Below are positions 8,589-15,570 of a DNA stretch of 64,000 nucleotides, piece by piece (positions within the stretch are counted from its first letter, which is position 1; each line of letters opens with the position of its first letter). Made by a program: the position numbers and the translations under genes. Origin of the DNA: Polynucleobacter sp. JS-JIR-5-A7. Lineage in GTDB: Bacteria; Pseudomonadota; Gammaproteobacteria; Burkholderiales; Burkholderiaceae. Below the pieces are notes generated by a model, which saw only the letters and a program-made list of their open reading frames with translations, ran no database searches and was not told where the DNA came from. Location of the stretch: NCBI RefSeq assembly GCF_018687935.1, contig NZ_CP061308.1, positions 862,048 to 926,047 of the forward strand, in the 5' to 3' direction.

Positions 8589-9409
8589 TGAATGCTACCC
8601 AATAAACTTGAGCTGACATCGTGAGAATCGAGATCACTCTGCATTAAATCTTGCGCCATCTTGAGTAAGGTAAGCTCATCTTTGCTGCTCACAAAGTGCA
8701 CTGCCCCATGATCTCTTAAGGATGCACCTTTCGTTAATTTACTAGCGGAGTCTATTTGCTCTAATTGACGCTTTAATTGTCGAACGACGGCTTCGCTCGT
8801 ATCGATTAGGGTGATCGTGTCACCTAATAATTTACGAATCGCGTTTCTCAAGAATGGATAATGAGTGCAACCTAAAACCAAAGTATCTGAACCTGCATCT
8901 TGAATGGGCTCCAGATGCTTTGCAAGCAGCTCCAAGGTTTCTTCACTATCCGCTTTGCCAGCTTCAATCAATGGCACTAGTCCAGCGCCAGCTTGTTTGA
9001 TGAAACGACAATGATTGGGGAGTGTGGCTAATAATGCATTGAATTTATCGCTCTTGAGAGTGGCTTCAGTTGCCAAGACACCCACAATGCCATTTCCAGA
9101 TTGCATAGCAGCAGGCTTGATGCCTGGTTCAACACCGATGACGGGCACTAGCACTTCAGCTCGAATATGTTTGATGGCTTCAGCAGTAGCAGTATTACAA
9201 GCAACCACAATGGCATCACATCCGGCATCGGCTAAATATTTGCAAAGACTTAAGCTACGCGCAGAAATCCATTCACTAGATTTTTCACCATATGGTGCGT
9301 TTGCAGAATCTGCTAAATAAATATAGTCATGTTGCGGAAGCTGACGTAGGGCTTCATCCAAAATGGATAAGCCACCCACGCCAGAATCAAAAACGCCTAT
9401 AAGCGACAA
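8585..9409 (-). CDS. murI: Glutamate racemase
   Basis: MurI makes D-glutamate for peptidoglycan. The 274 residues include the N-terminal DSG (Asp8-Ser9), the first catalytic cysteine in VVACNTATAEA (Cys71) and the second in LGCTHYPF (Cys181), the pair that acts as acid/base on the two faces of the substrate. PYGEKS at 40-44 matches the substrate loop. It lies 29 bp downstream of the fumarase gene and overlaps tonB by 4 bp, so it is expected to be cotranscribed with both. Confidence 0.95.
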   Translation of the reverse strand: MSLIGVFDSGVGGLSILDEALRQLPQHDYIYLADSANAPYGEKSSEWISARSLSLCKYLADAGCDAIVVACNTATAEAIKHIRAEVLVPVIGVEPGIKPAAMQSGNGIVGVLATEATLKSDKFNALLATLPNHCRFIKQAGAGLVPLIEAGKADSEETLELLAKHLEPIQDAGSDTLVLGCTHYPFLRNAIRKLLGDTITLIDTSEAVVRQLKRQLEQIDSASKLTKGASLRDHGAVHFVSSKDELTLLKMAQDLMQSDLDSHDVSSSLLGSIQ

Positions 9410-9438
9410 TTCGGTGCCAATTCAAAAGCCAACATGTA

Positions 9439-10962
9439 TTACGCAATCGTGACTGGAATATTGCCAATCTTCGCTTGCCATTCTTTCGGGCCAGTCTCAT
9501 GCATTGAGATACCTTCGGAGTTCACGGCAACGGTTACCGGCATATCTTTGACATCAAACTCATAAATTGCTTCCATGCCGAGATCAGCAAAGCCAACTAC
9601 TTTTGAAGTTTGTATTGCCTTAGATACTAAGTAAGCAGCACCTCCTACAGCCATGAGATAAGCAGATTTGTGTTTCTTGATCGCTTCAATTGCTGCAGGA
9701 CCACGCTCAGCTTTTCCAATCATGGAAATCAAGCCCGTTTTAGCTAACATCATTTCAGTGAACTTATCCATGCGGGTGGAAGTGGTGGGACCTGCTGGAC
9801 CAACTACTTCATTGCCAACTGGATCAACTGGGCCAACATAGTAGATCACGCGATTCTTAAAGCTGACTGGCAATTCTTCGCCTTTAGCCAACATATCCTG
9901 AATGCGTTTATGAGCGGCATCGCGTCCCGTCAAGATTTTGCCGTTTAACAATAGTGTCTGTCCCGGTTTCCAGCTCGCTACTTCCTCGGCGGTCAAAGTA
10001 TCTAAATTGATGCGTTTGGATTTTTGTACATCAGGTGTCCAGGTAACATCTGGCCAATCTGACAGAGAAGGGATCTCTAATTTTGCTGGACCATCGCCGT
10101 GTAAATGAAAATGCACGTGACGAGTTGCCGCACAGTTAGGAATCATGGCGACGGGCAAGGAAGCCGCGTGGGTTGGGTAGTCCAAGATCTTAATATCAAG
10201 CACAGTAGCTAAGCCACCTAAACCTTGCGCACCGATACCTAATTTATTGACCTTCTCGTAAATCTCGAGACGCAATTCTTCTACGCGATTTTTTGCTCCA
10301 CGCACAATCAGCTCTTGAATGTCGACTGGACCCATCAGAGCTTCTTTAGCCATCAACATCGCTTTTTCAGGAGTACCCCCAATACCAATACCGAGGATGC
10401 CGGGAGGGCACCAACCGGCGCCCATCGTCGGAACAGTCTTCACTACCCAGTCAACGATAGAGTCGGAAGGATTAAGCATGACCATCTTGGCTTTGTTTTC
10501 TGAACCACCACCTTTAGCGGCGCATATCACTTCAACATCATCGCCCGGAACGATTTCATAATGAATCACTGCTGGGGTGTTATCGCCAGTATTTTTGCGT
10601 TTGCCTGCAGGGTCAGCTAACACTGAAGCACGCAAAGTGTTTTCTGGATTGAGGTAGGCACGACGAACACCTTCGTTCACCATGTCAGTGACGCTCATCG
10701 TGGCATCTGACCACTGTACATTCATACCAATTTTGAGGAAGACCACAGCAATACCGGTATCTTGGCAAAGTGGGCGATGACCTTCAGCGCACATCCGGCT
10801 ATTGGTCAAAATTTGAGCAATCGCATCCTTGGCAGCTTCGCCTTTTTCAAGGGAGTAAGCCTTGCCCATCGCATCAATGAAATCTTTGGGGTGGTAGTAA
10901 GAAATGAACTGGAATGCGTCTGCAACGCTTTGAATGAGATCGTTTTGTTTGATATTTGTCAT
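9439..10962 (-). CDS. Class I (Fe-S) fumarate hydratase
   Basis: This enzyme interconverts fumarate and malate in the TCA cycle using an oxygen-sensitive [4Fe-4S] cluster. The 507-residue chain has the two class I domains. The three candidate cluster cysteines are Cys66 (HRPLCQDTG), Cys185 (GWCPPGILGIGIGG) and Cys277 (IPNCAATRHVHF); their spacing matches class I enzymes. The C-terminal domain has DPVGNEVVGPAGPTTSTRMD. It is first in the leftward run with murI and is divergent from acs. The FumA/FumB distinction cannot be made, so no symbol is given. Confidence 0.94.
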   Translation of the reverse strand: MTNIKQNDLIQSVADAFQFISYYHPKDFIDAMGKAYSLEKGEAAKDAIAQILTNSRMCAEGHRPLCQDTGIAVVFLKIGMNVQWSDATMSVTDMVNEGVRRAYLNPENTLRASVLADPAGKRKNTGDNTPAVIHYEIVPGDDVEVICAAKGGGSENKAKMVMLNPSDSIVDWVVKTVPTMGAGWCPPGILGIGIGGTPEKAMLMAKEALMGPVDIQELIVRGAKNRVEELRLEIYEKVNKLGIGAQGLGGLATVLDIKILDYPTHAASLPVAMIPNCAATRHVHFHLHGDGPAKLEIPSLSDWPDVTWTPDVQKSKRINLDTLTAEEVASWKPGQTLLLNGKILTGRDAAHKRIQDMLAKGEELPVSFKNRVIYYVGPVDPVGNEVVGPAGPTTSTRMDKFTEMMLAKTGLISMIGKAERGPAAIEAIKKHKSAYLMAVGGAAYLVSKAIQTSKVVGFADLGMEAIYEFDVKDMPVTVAVNSEGISMHETGPKEWQAKIGNIPVTIA

Positions 10963-11147
10963 GGCTTTCTAGCTTATTTCCACATTAATAGTAAGGTTTG
11001 GCCTATTTTAAGGGTTTGCCATAGAGCAAATCCCGAGTGTTTTCACTTATCTTTGAAGGTTCTGAAGGTCTAAACCCGCCATTTTGCGACATTTTGCGCA
11101 TTTTGAGATGTAAAGGCCATTGATTGTTAGATAGAGGGCTTTGAAGC

Positions 11148-13121
11148 ATGGAACCATTAAAGCAAGAAAACCGCGTATTTCACCCACCTGCAGATTTTGT
11201 AAAGGGTGCGGCAATTCCAGGTATGGATGCCTATACCAAGCTTTGTGCTGAAGCGGAAAAAGATTATGACGGTTTCTGGGGGCGTCTTGCAAAAGAAAAT
11301 ATTTACTGGAAAAAGCCGTTTACCAAAGTTTTAGATGAATCTAAAGCGCCTTTCTATAAATGGTTTGAAGATGGCACAACAAACGCTTCTTATAACTGCT
11401 TAGATCGTCAAGTCGAAGCCGGCTTAGGCGATAAAACTGCCATCATTTTTGAGTCTGATGACGGTAGCGTTACTAAGGTCACTTACAAAGAGTTGCTTGA
11501 GCGCGTGTGCAAAATGGCAAACGCACTGCGCAAAATGGGCGTCAAGTCTGGTGACAGTGTCATTATTTATATGGCAATGACTATCGAGGGCATTGTAGCC
11601 ATGCAAGCGTGTGCTCGTATCGGTGCAATTCACTCTGTAGTGTTTGGTGGATTCTCGGCGCAAGCCTTGCGCGATCGCATTATGGACGTTGGTGCAGTTG
11701 CAGTGATTACTGCTGATGGCCAGTTCCGTGGGGGCAAAGCATTGCCTTTGAAGGCAATTTGCGATGAAGCCCTTTCCACTGGCGAATGTCCTAAGGTAAA
11801 GCACGTGATTGTGAGCAAGCGAACTGGTGCTGATATCGCCATGACGGCAGGGCGTGATGTTTGGATGCAAGACATCATGGCTCAGGAAGCGACGACTTGT
11901 GAGCCGGAGTGGGTCAGTGCTGAGCACCCATTGTTTATTCTGTACACATCAGGCTCTACTGGTAAACCTAAGGGTGTGCAACACTCCACAGGGGGCTACC
12001 TCTTGTGGGCGATTCTTACTATGAAGTGGACCTTTGATATCAAACCTAGCGATGTGTTCTGGTGTACCGCTGACATTGGTTGGGTAACAGGACACTCTTA
12101 TATTACTTATGGTCCACTCGCAGTGGGTGCCACCGAGATTGTGTTTGAAGGTGTGCCAACCTATCCTAATGCGGGTCGCTTCTGGGACATGATTCAAAAG
12201 CACAATGCTACTATTTTTTACACAGCACCAACTGCAATTCGGTCTTTGATCAAAGCGTCGAGCAATGATGAGGCCGTTCATCCAAAGAGCTACAACTTAA
12301 CTTCCTTACGCCTCTTGGGTTCTGTTGGTGAACCAATCAATCCAGAAGCGTGGATCTGGTACTACGAGAATGTGGGTGGTTCACGTTGTCCAATCGCAGA
12401 TACGTTCTGGCAAACCGAAACTGGTGGTCATATGATTTCTCCATTGCCAGGTGCAACGCCAATGGTTCCAGGTTCATGTACCTTGCCATTGCCAGGCATT
12501 CAAGCAGCTATTGTGGATGAAGCGGGTGTAGACGTGCCTAATGGTCAAGGCGGTATTTTGGTTGTGAAGCGTCCATGGCCTTCCATGATCCGCAACATTT
12601 GGGGTGATCCAGATCGCTTTGTGAAGTCTTACTTCCCTGAAGAGTTGGGCGGCACTTTATATCTCGCTGGTGACGGTGCTATTCGTAATAAAGATACTGG
12701 TTACTTCACCATTACTGGCCGTATTGATGACGTCTTGAACGTTTCTGGTCACCGCATGGGAACTATGGAAATCGAATCTTGCTTGGTGGCTAATCCATTA
12801 GTTGCTGAAGCCGCAGTGGTTGGTCGTCCAGATGAGCTCACTGGTGAAGCGATTTGTGTATTCGTCGTTCTCAAAGGCGGTCGCCCAACAGGTGATGAGG
12901 CTAAAAAGCTTGCAACGGAATTGCGTAATTGGGTTGGTAAAGAGATTGGCCCAATTGCTAAGCCAAAAGATGTACGTTTTGGTGATAACTTACCTAAGAC
13001 CCGTTCGGGCAAGATCATGCGCCGTCTATTGCGTGTAATCGCGAAGGGCGAGGAAGTCACTCAAGATACCTCTACGCTAGAAAACCCAGCGATTTTGGAT
13101 CAACTCAAAGAGTCTCTCTAA
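11148..13121 (+). CDS. acs: Acetyl-CoA synthetase (AMP-forming)
   Basis: Acs activates acetate to acetyl-CoA through acetyl-AMP, using ATP and CoA. The 657 residues match the family length and include the adenylate motif YTSGSTGKPKGV (about 267-278), DTFWQTETGGHM (substrate pocket), the hinge and C-terminal TGRIDDVLNVSGHRMGTMEIE region, and the C-terminal KTRSGKIMRR motif with the lysine that is reversibly acetylated in characterised Acs enzymes. It is divergent from the fumarase gene with a 185-bp spacer, so the two share a promoter region. Acetate use fits a freshwater heterotroph. Confidence 0.97.
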   Translation: MEPLKQENRVFHPPADFVKGAAIPGMDAYTKLCAEAEKDYDGFWGRLAKENIYWKKPFTKVLDESKAPFYKWFEDGTTNASYNCLDRQVEAGLGDKTAIIFESDDGSVTKVTYKELLERVCKMANALRKMGVKSGDSVIIYMAMTIEGIVAMQACARIGAIHSVVFGGFSAQALRDRIMDVGAVAVITADGQFRGGKALPLKAICDEALSTGECPKVKHVIVSKRTGADIAMTAGRDVWMQDIMAQEATTCEPEWVSAEHPLFILYTSGSTGKPKGVQHSTGGYLLWAILTMKWTFDIKPSDVFWCTADIGWVTGHSYITYGPLAVGATEIVFEGVPTYPNAGRFWDMIQKHNATIFYTAPTAIRSLIKASSNDEAVHPKSYNLTSLRLLGSVGEPINPEAWIWYYENVGGSRCPIADTFWQTETGGHMISPLPGATPMVPGSCTLPLPGIQAAIVDEAGVDVPNGQGGILVVKRPWPSMIRNIWGDPDRFVKSYFPEELGGTLYLAGDGAIRNKDTGYFTITGRIDDVLNVSGHRMGTMEIESCLVANPLVAEAAVVGRPDELTGEAICVFVVLKGGRPTGDEAKKLATELRNWVGKEIGPIAKPKDVRFGDNLPKTRSGKIMRRLLRVIAKGEEVTQDTSTLENPAILDQLKESL

Positions 13122-13133
13122 GCTGTCTTCATG

Positions 13134-13155
13134 GGGGTTTGAGGCGAACCCCTTT
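13134..13155 (+). terminator. Candidate terminator after acs
   Basis: GGGGTT (13134-13139) and AACCCC (13147-13152) form a 6-bp stem with a 7-nt loop, followed by TTT. The U-run is short, so termination may be partial. It lies between the acs stop and the tRNA-Ser gene. Confidence 0.45.
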
Positions 13156-13180
13156 CGGCAATCGTATAATCAACGGTTCC

Positions 13181-13271
13181 GGAAGGGTGGATGAGCGGTT
13201 TAAGTCACACGCCTGGAAAGCGTGCGTAGGTTAATAGCCTACCGCGGGTTCGAATCCCGCCCCTTCCGCCA
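13181..13271 (+). tRNA. tRNA-Ser (anticodon GGA)
   Basis: A 91-nt class II tRNA. The acceptor GGAAGGG pairs with CCCTTCC, discriminator G, then encoded CCA. The anticodon stem is CACGC/GCGTG with loop CTGGAAA, giving anticodon GGA (UCC/UCU codons). It has a long variable arm and GGTTCGAATCC in the T-arm. A TATAAT box lies at 13165-13170, 10 bp upstream, and is a plausible -10. Confidence 0.96.
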
Positions 13272-13280
13272 TTTATCACG

Positions 13281-13303
13281 AAAACCACCTGCGGGTGGTT
13301 TTT
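13281..13303 (+). terminator. Rho-independent terminator after tRNA-Ser(GGA)
   Basis: AAAACCACC pairs with GGTGGTTTT across a short TGCG loop, and the right arm runs into a T-stretch. It directly follows the tRNA 3' end. Confidence 0.8.
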
Positions 13304-13380
13304 GCTTGATGGTTTACCGTAATATCTGAGCGACTAAGGTAAATAAAGTTAATAAGCTTAATAAAATATTTGGAGGCAAT

Positions 13381-13683
13381 ATGATTTTTGCAATTCTATT
13401 AATGGATCGTCCTGGTACATCAGAGCTGCGAGTACAAATACGTCCAGAGCATCGTGCTTACTTGGCACAACAAGCGGAGCGCATGGCTTTTGCTGGACCC
13501 CTCACTTCTGAAGATGGCAATATCGTAGTGGGTAGTTTGCTGGCAATGGATTTTCCAAATAGGGCAGCTGTGGATGCATGGTTGAAAGATGAGCCTTTCA
13601 CTAAAGCAGGCGTATATGAAAAACCGGTAATTCATGTGTTTAATAACATGTGGGCACAGAAGGCTGGATTTCCACCTGCATAA
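13381..13683 (+). CDS. YciI-like family protein
   Basis: The 100-residue protein has the ferredoxin-like YciI pattern: an initial strand (MIFAILLMDRPG), a His in RPEHRAYLAQQ, the GPLTSEDGNIVVGSLLAMDF block and a C-terminal DEPFTKAGVYEKPVIHVF segment. The family includes small proteins with conserved His/Asp residues, some fused to dehalogenases or sigma factors, but most have no known role. An SD-like TTGGAGG precedes the ATG. It stands between tRNA-Ser and the toxin-antitoxin-like pair. Confidence 0.8.
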   Translation: MIFAILLMDRPGTSELRVQIRPEHRAYLAQQAERMAFAGPLTSEDGNIVVGSLLAMDFPNRAAVDAWLKDEPFTKAGVYEKPVIHVFNNMWAQKAGFPPA

Positions 13684-13720
13684 AAAGATCCCTATATTGA
13701 GGATGGGTTGTTACTTTTGG

Positions 13721-13739
13721 TATATCATTAGTTGATATA
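13721..13739. promoter_or_regulatory. Palindrome at the TumE-like gene promoter
   Basis: Arms TATATCA (13721-13727) and TGATATA (13733-13739) are perfect inverted repeats separated by 5 nt. They sit just upstream of the toxin-like ORF and cover possible -10 boxes (TATATC at 13721 with TTGAGG at 13697 as -35, or TATAGT at 13736-13741). This is where an autorepressing antitoxin would be expected to bind. The binding is inferred. Confidence 0.5.
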
Positions 13740-13747
13740 GTTTGGAG

Positions 13748-14104
13748 ATGAAGAATGTCGGCATCTCCACATTACTAGACCTGCATCAACAGGTGATAGA
13801 TCAAGAGGTTGGTTACTGGGTGAAGATTGAGGCTTGGCAGGTTGAGGTTACAACTGCAATTCCACATGGTGTCCGGTATTCATTGACACTCCATGATCCT
13901 AAGGGCTTGAGGATCATGGGCTATGACAATGCCCATGCTCTAAAGACTAGATCTGGTTATGCTGGAAGAAAATTACCATATGACCATAAGCATCGAAGTT
14001 CTCGTGATCAAGGGGTTCACTATGTATTTAAAGATGCATATCAGCTACTAGGCGATTTCTTCCTTGATGTTGATAGAGCATTAAAGGCGGCTAAAGGGAA
14101 ATGA
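13748..14104 (+). CDS. TumE-type (DUF6516) toxin-like protein
   Basis: The protein of about 118 residues resembles the DUF6516/TumE family, proposed toxins of two-gene toxin-antitoxin modules. Key stretch: GYWVKIEAWQV, then IPHGVRYSLTLHD, MGYDNAHALK and the Arg/His-rich segment YDHKHRSSRDQGVHYVF, with basic and His residues that could be catalytic. A TTG at 13742 is in frame, but ATG at 13748 fits better. GGAG directly abuts this ATG, too close for a normal ribosome site. If the TATAGT at 13736-13741 is the -10, the mRNA would be leaderless. It overlaps the next gene by 4 bp (ATGA). Toxicity is inferred from the family. Confidence 0.65.
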   Translation: MKNVGISTLLDLHQQVIDQEVGYWVKIEAWQVEVTTAIPHGVRYSLTLHDPKGLRIMGYDNAHALKTRSGYAGRKLPYDHKHRSSRDQGVHYVFKDAYQLLGDFFLDVDRALKAAKGK

Positions 14105-14448
14105 AAGTTATCAAAATTGGCATTGCATCACAAGAAGAAATTCGAAAACGCATACTTGCAATTGCAAGAGGCGATTTGAAGGCTAAGTCGAGTGATCCTA
14201 AAATATGGTTTACCTCTATGCGCTCTTTAGCGCAGGTTTTAAGTGATGAAAACCGGGCCCTGTTGGAAGTCATTCGATCATCTAAGCCCGTGTCGATCTC
14301 TGAGTTAGCAGACCTCACTGGTCGTAAGCAAGGTAATTTATCTAGAACACTAAAAACGATGTCGAATTACGGGCTTGTAAAAATGAAAAAGCAGGATAGG
14401 GCATTAAAACCCATAGCCTGCGGCGATCGTATTGAGATTTTTGTATAA
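14101..14448 (+). CDS. MarR/HTH-type antitoxin-like DNA-binding protein (partner of TumE-like)
   Basis: The 115-residue protein has a winged-helix DNA-binding domain in its C-terminal half: LLEVIRSSKPVSISELADLTGRKQGNLSRTLKTMSNYGLVKM, a typical helix-turn-helix with the recognition helix around KQGNLSRTLKTM. The N-terminal part (residues 1-60) is a short helical extension (FTSMRSLAQVLSDENR) that could bind the partner. The gene overlaps the TumE-like gene by 4 bp, the usual toxin-antitoxin arrangement, and would be the antitoxin and autoregulator. The call rests on the pairing and the HTH. Confidence 0.68.
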   Translation: MKVIKIGIASQEEIRKRILAIARGDLKAKSSDPKIWFTSMRSLAQVLSDENRALLEVIRSSKPVSISELADLTGRKQGNLSRTLKTMSNYGLVKMKKQDRALKPIACGDRIEIFV

Positions 14449-14451
14449 ATC

Positions 14452-15045
14452 TTAAATTGGCTTGATCTGAACTTTCCTGAACTTGATCGTTCCGCCTGCA
14501 GATTGCAGTGCAATAGGGCCTTCAGCAAAGCGACTGTCTTGCGCATCGGCTACAGTAACAACCCCATTCATCGTCACTTTGAAATGCGATCCATTAGCAA
14601 CGATCTCCATCGTGTTCCAACGTCCACCAGCTTTATGAATCGGATCCACTTTTGCGACATCCACAATTGCGCCGGTAGCATAAGCTTGTTCCGGGCGAGT
14701 GTCCCAGATATTGATTTCATAAGAGTTATTTGCAGAGACTTTATTGGGGTCTTGGCAGCGAATAAAGATGCCACTATTAGTATTGGATTCGGCCCAAAAT
14801 TCTGCTTTGATAACAAAGTTCTTATAAGTTTTGGTGCTTACCAAAAAACCGCTGGGCTTATTACCTTCAACAATTCCATTGCCAATGACCCAACTCGCGT
14901 TACCCACAATATTCCAGCCGTTGAGGCTCACCCCATCAATCATGTCTACAAAACCATCTTGATTTTGTGCATGAGCAACGCTGCTAAAAAGAATGGTTTG
15001 AGCACAAAGAAAGAGTGCGGCTAGGAATTTCAAGGTTGATTTCAT
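14452..15045 (-). CDS. Exported DUF1080 (3-keto-disaccharide hydrolase-like) protein
   Basis: The 197-residue protein has a Sec signal (cleavage near VAHAQ-NQ) and one concanavalin-like beta-sandwich domain: DMIDGVSLNGWN, SGFLVSTKTYKNFVIKAEF, NSGIFIRCQDP, EINIWDT, GRWNTMEIVANGSHFKVTMNG and a final ALQSAGGTIKFRKVQIKPI. This is the DUF1080 layout, found in proteins that act on or bind carbohydrates. Its substrate is not predictable. It ends 3 bp from the antitoxin-like gene stop, convergent, with no terminator hairpin between. Confidence 0.85.
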   Translation of the reverse strand: MKSTLKFLAALFLCAQTILFSSVAHAQNQDGFVDMIDGVSLNGWNIVGNASWVIGNGIVEGNKPSGFLVSTKTYKNFVIKAEFWAESNTNSGIFIRCQDPNKVSANNSYEINIWDTRPEQAYATGAIVDVAKVDPIHKAGGRWNTMEIVANGSHFKVTMNGVVTVADAQDSRFAEGPIALQSAGGTIKFRKVQIKPI

Positions 15046-15201
15046 GGGAGGTCTCCACTGAAGTTATATTATTTATTTGGAACCCATTGATTGTTGCTGA
15101 TAATGGTGGAGTAGTGCAAGTAGCGGCTTTCCCTGAAAGTTGTCAGACAAAAGTTGATCTACTACGTCTATATTGACCTCAGAATCAAGTAGACTTGCAT
15201 T

Positions 15202-15426
15202 ATGAATTTGTCAAAATCGCGCCTTCTCCTCATTTTTACTATTTTTGCTGCTTTAAACCTTACAGCCTGTGGCTCGATTGAGTCTGCCGCTCAGGATGAC
15301 TGCACCTCCATTGGTTGGCAAATCGGTAGTAAAGGCTATCAAGATTGCTATAAGGCACGTCTTTATGAACGGAAGCTAGACTACTCTCTGCCCCCAGGCG
15401 ATAAGCCATCTCCATCCTTTCTCTAA
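15202..15426 (+). CDS. Small lipoprotein
   Basis: The 74-residue protein has a signal peptide and lipobox LTAC (Cys about residue 23), so it should be membrane-anchored. The mature part is about 50 residues with two more Cys (DDCTSIGW and QDCYKARL) and no domain I recognise. It lies between the DUF1080 gene (divergent) and the formate dehydrogenase genes, and is followed by a hairpin at 15428-15445. Confidence 0.6.
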   Translation: MNLSKSRLLLIFTIFAALNLTACGSIESAAQDDCTSIGWQIGSKGYQDCYKARLYERKLDYSLPPGDKPSPSFL

Positions 15427-15427
15427 T

Positions 15428-15447
15428 ATCAGGGTTTACCCTGATTT
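15428..15447 (+). terminator. Hairpin after the small lipoprotein gene
   Basis: ATCAGGG (15428-15434) and CCCTGAT (15439-15445) pair perfectly around a TTTA loop, followed by TT only. A second perfect 6-bp hairpin, CCTTGA/TCAAGG (15453-15470), follows at once. The weak U-run leaves open whether this is a terminator or a structure in the formate dehydrogenase upstream region. Confidence 0.45.
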
Positions 15448-15570
15448 CAATCCCTTGAGCGCCGTCAAGGACTTAGGGGGTGAAATAACCCAAAATCAAG
15501 CGTTATTTTGCGTTTTAGCTAGTTTTGAGTAGCGCAAATGGATGCATTAAAACGATAAAGATTAGAGAAT

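Noticed and set aside
11424..11927. A 167-residue open frame on the minus strand inside acs
   Set aside because: It is a shadow of the acs coding frame with no recognisable domain or ribosome site.
14503..15024. A 173-residue plus-strand frame opposite the DUF1080 gene
   Set aside because: The DUF1080 reading on the minus strand has a signal peptide and domain; this one has no recognised feature.
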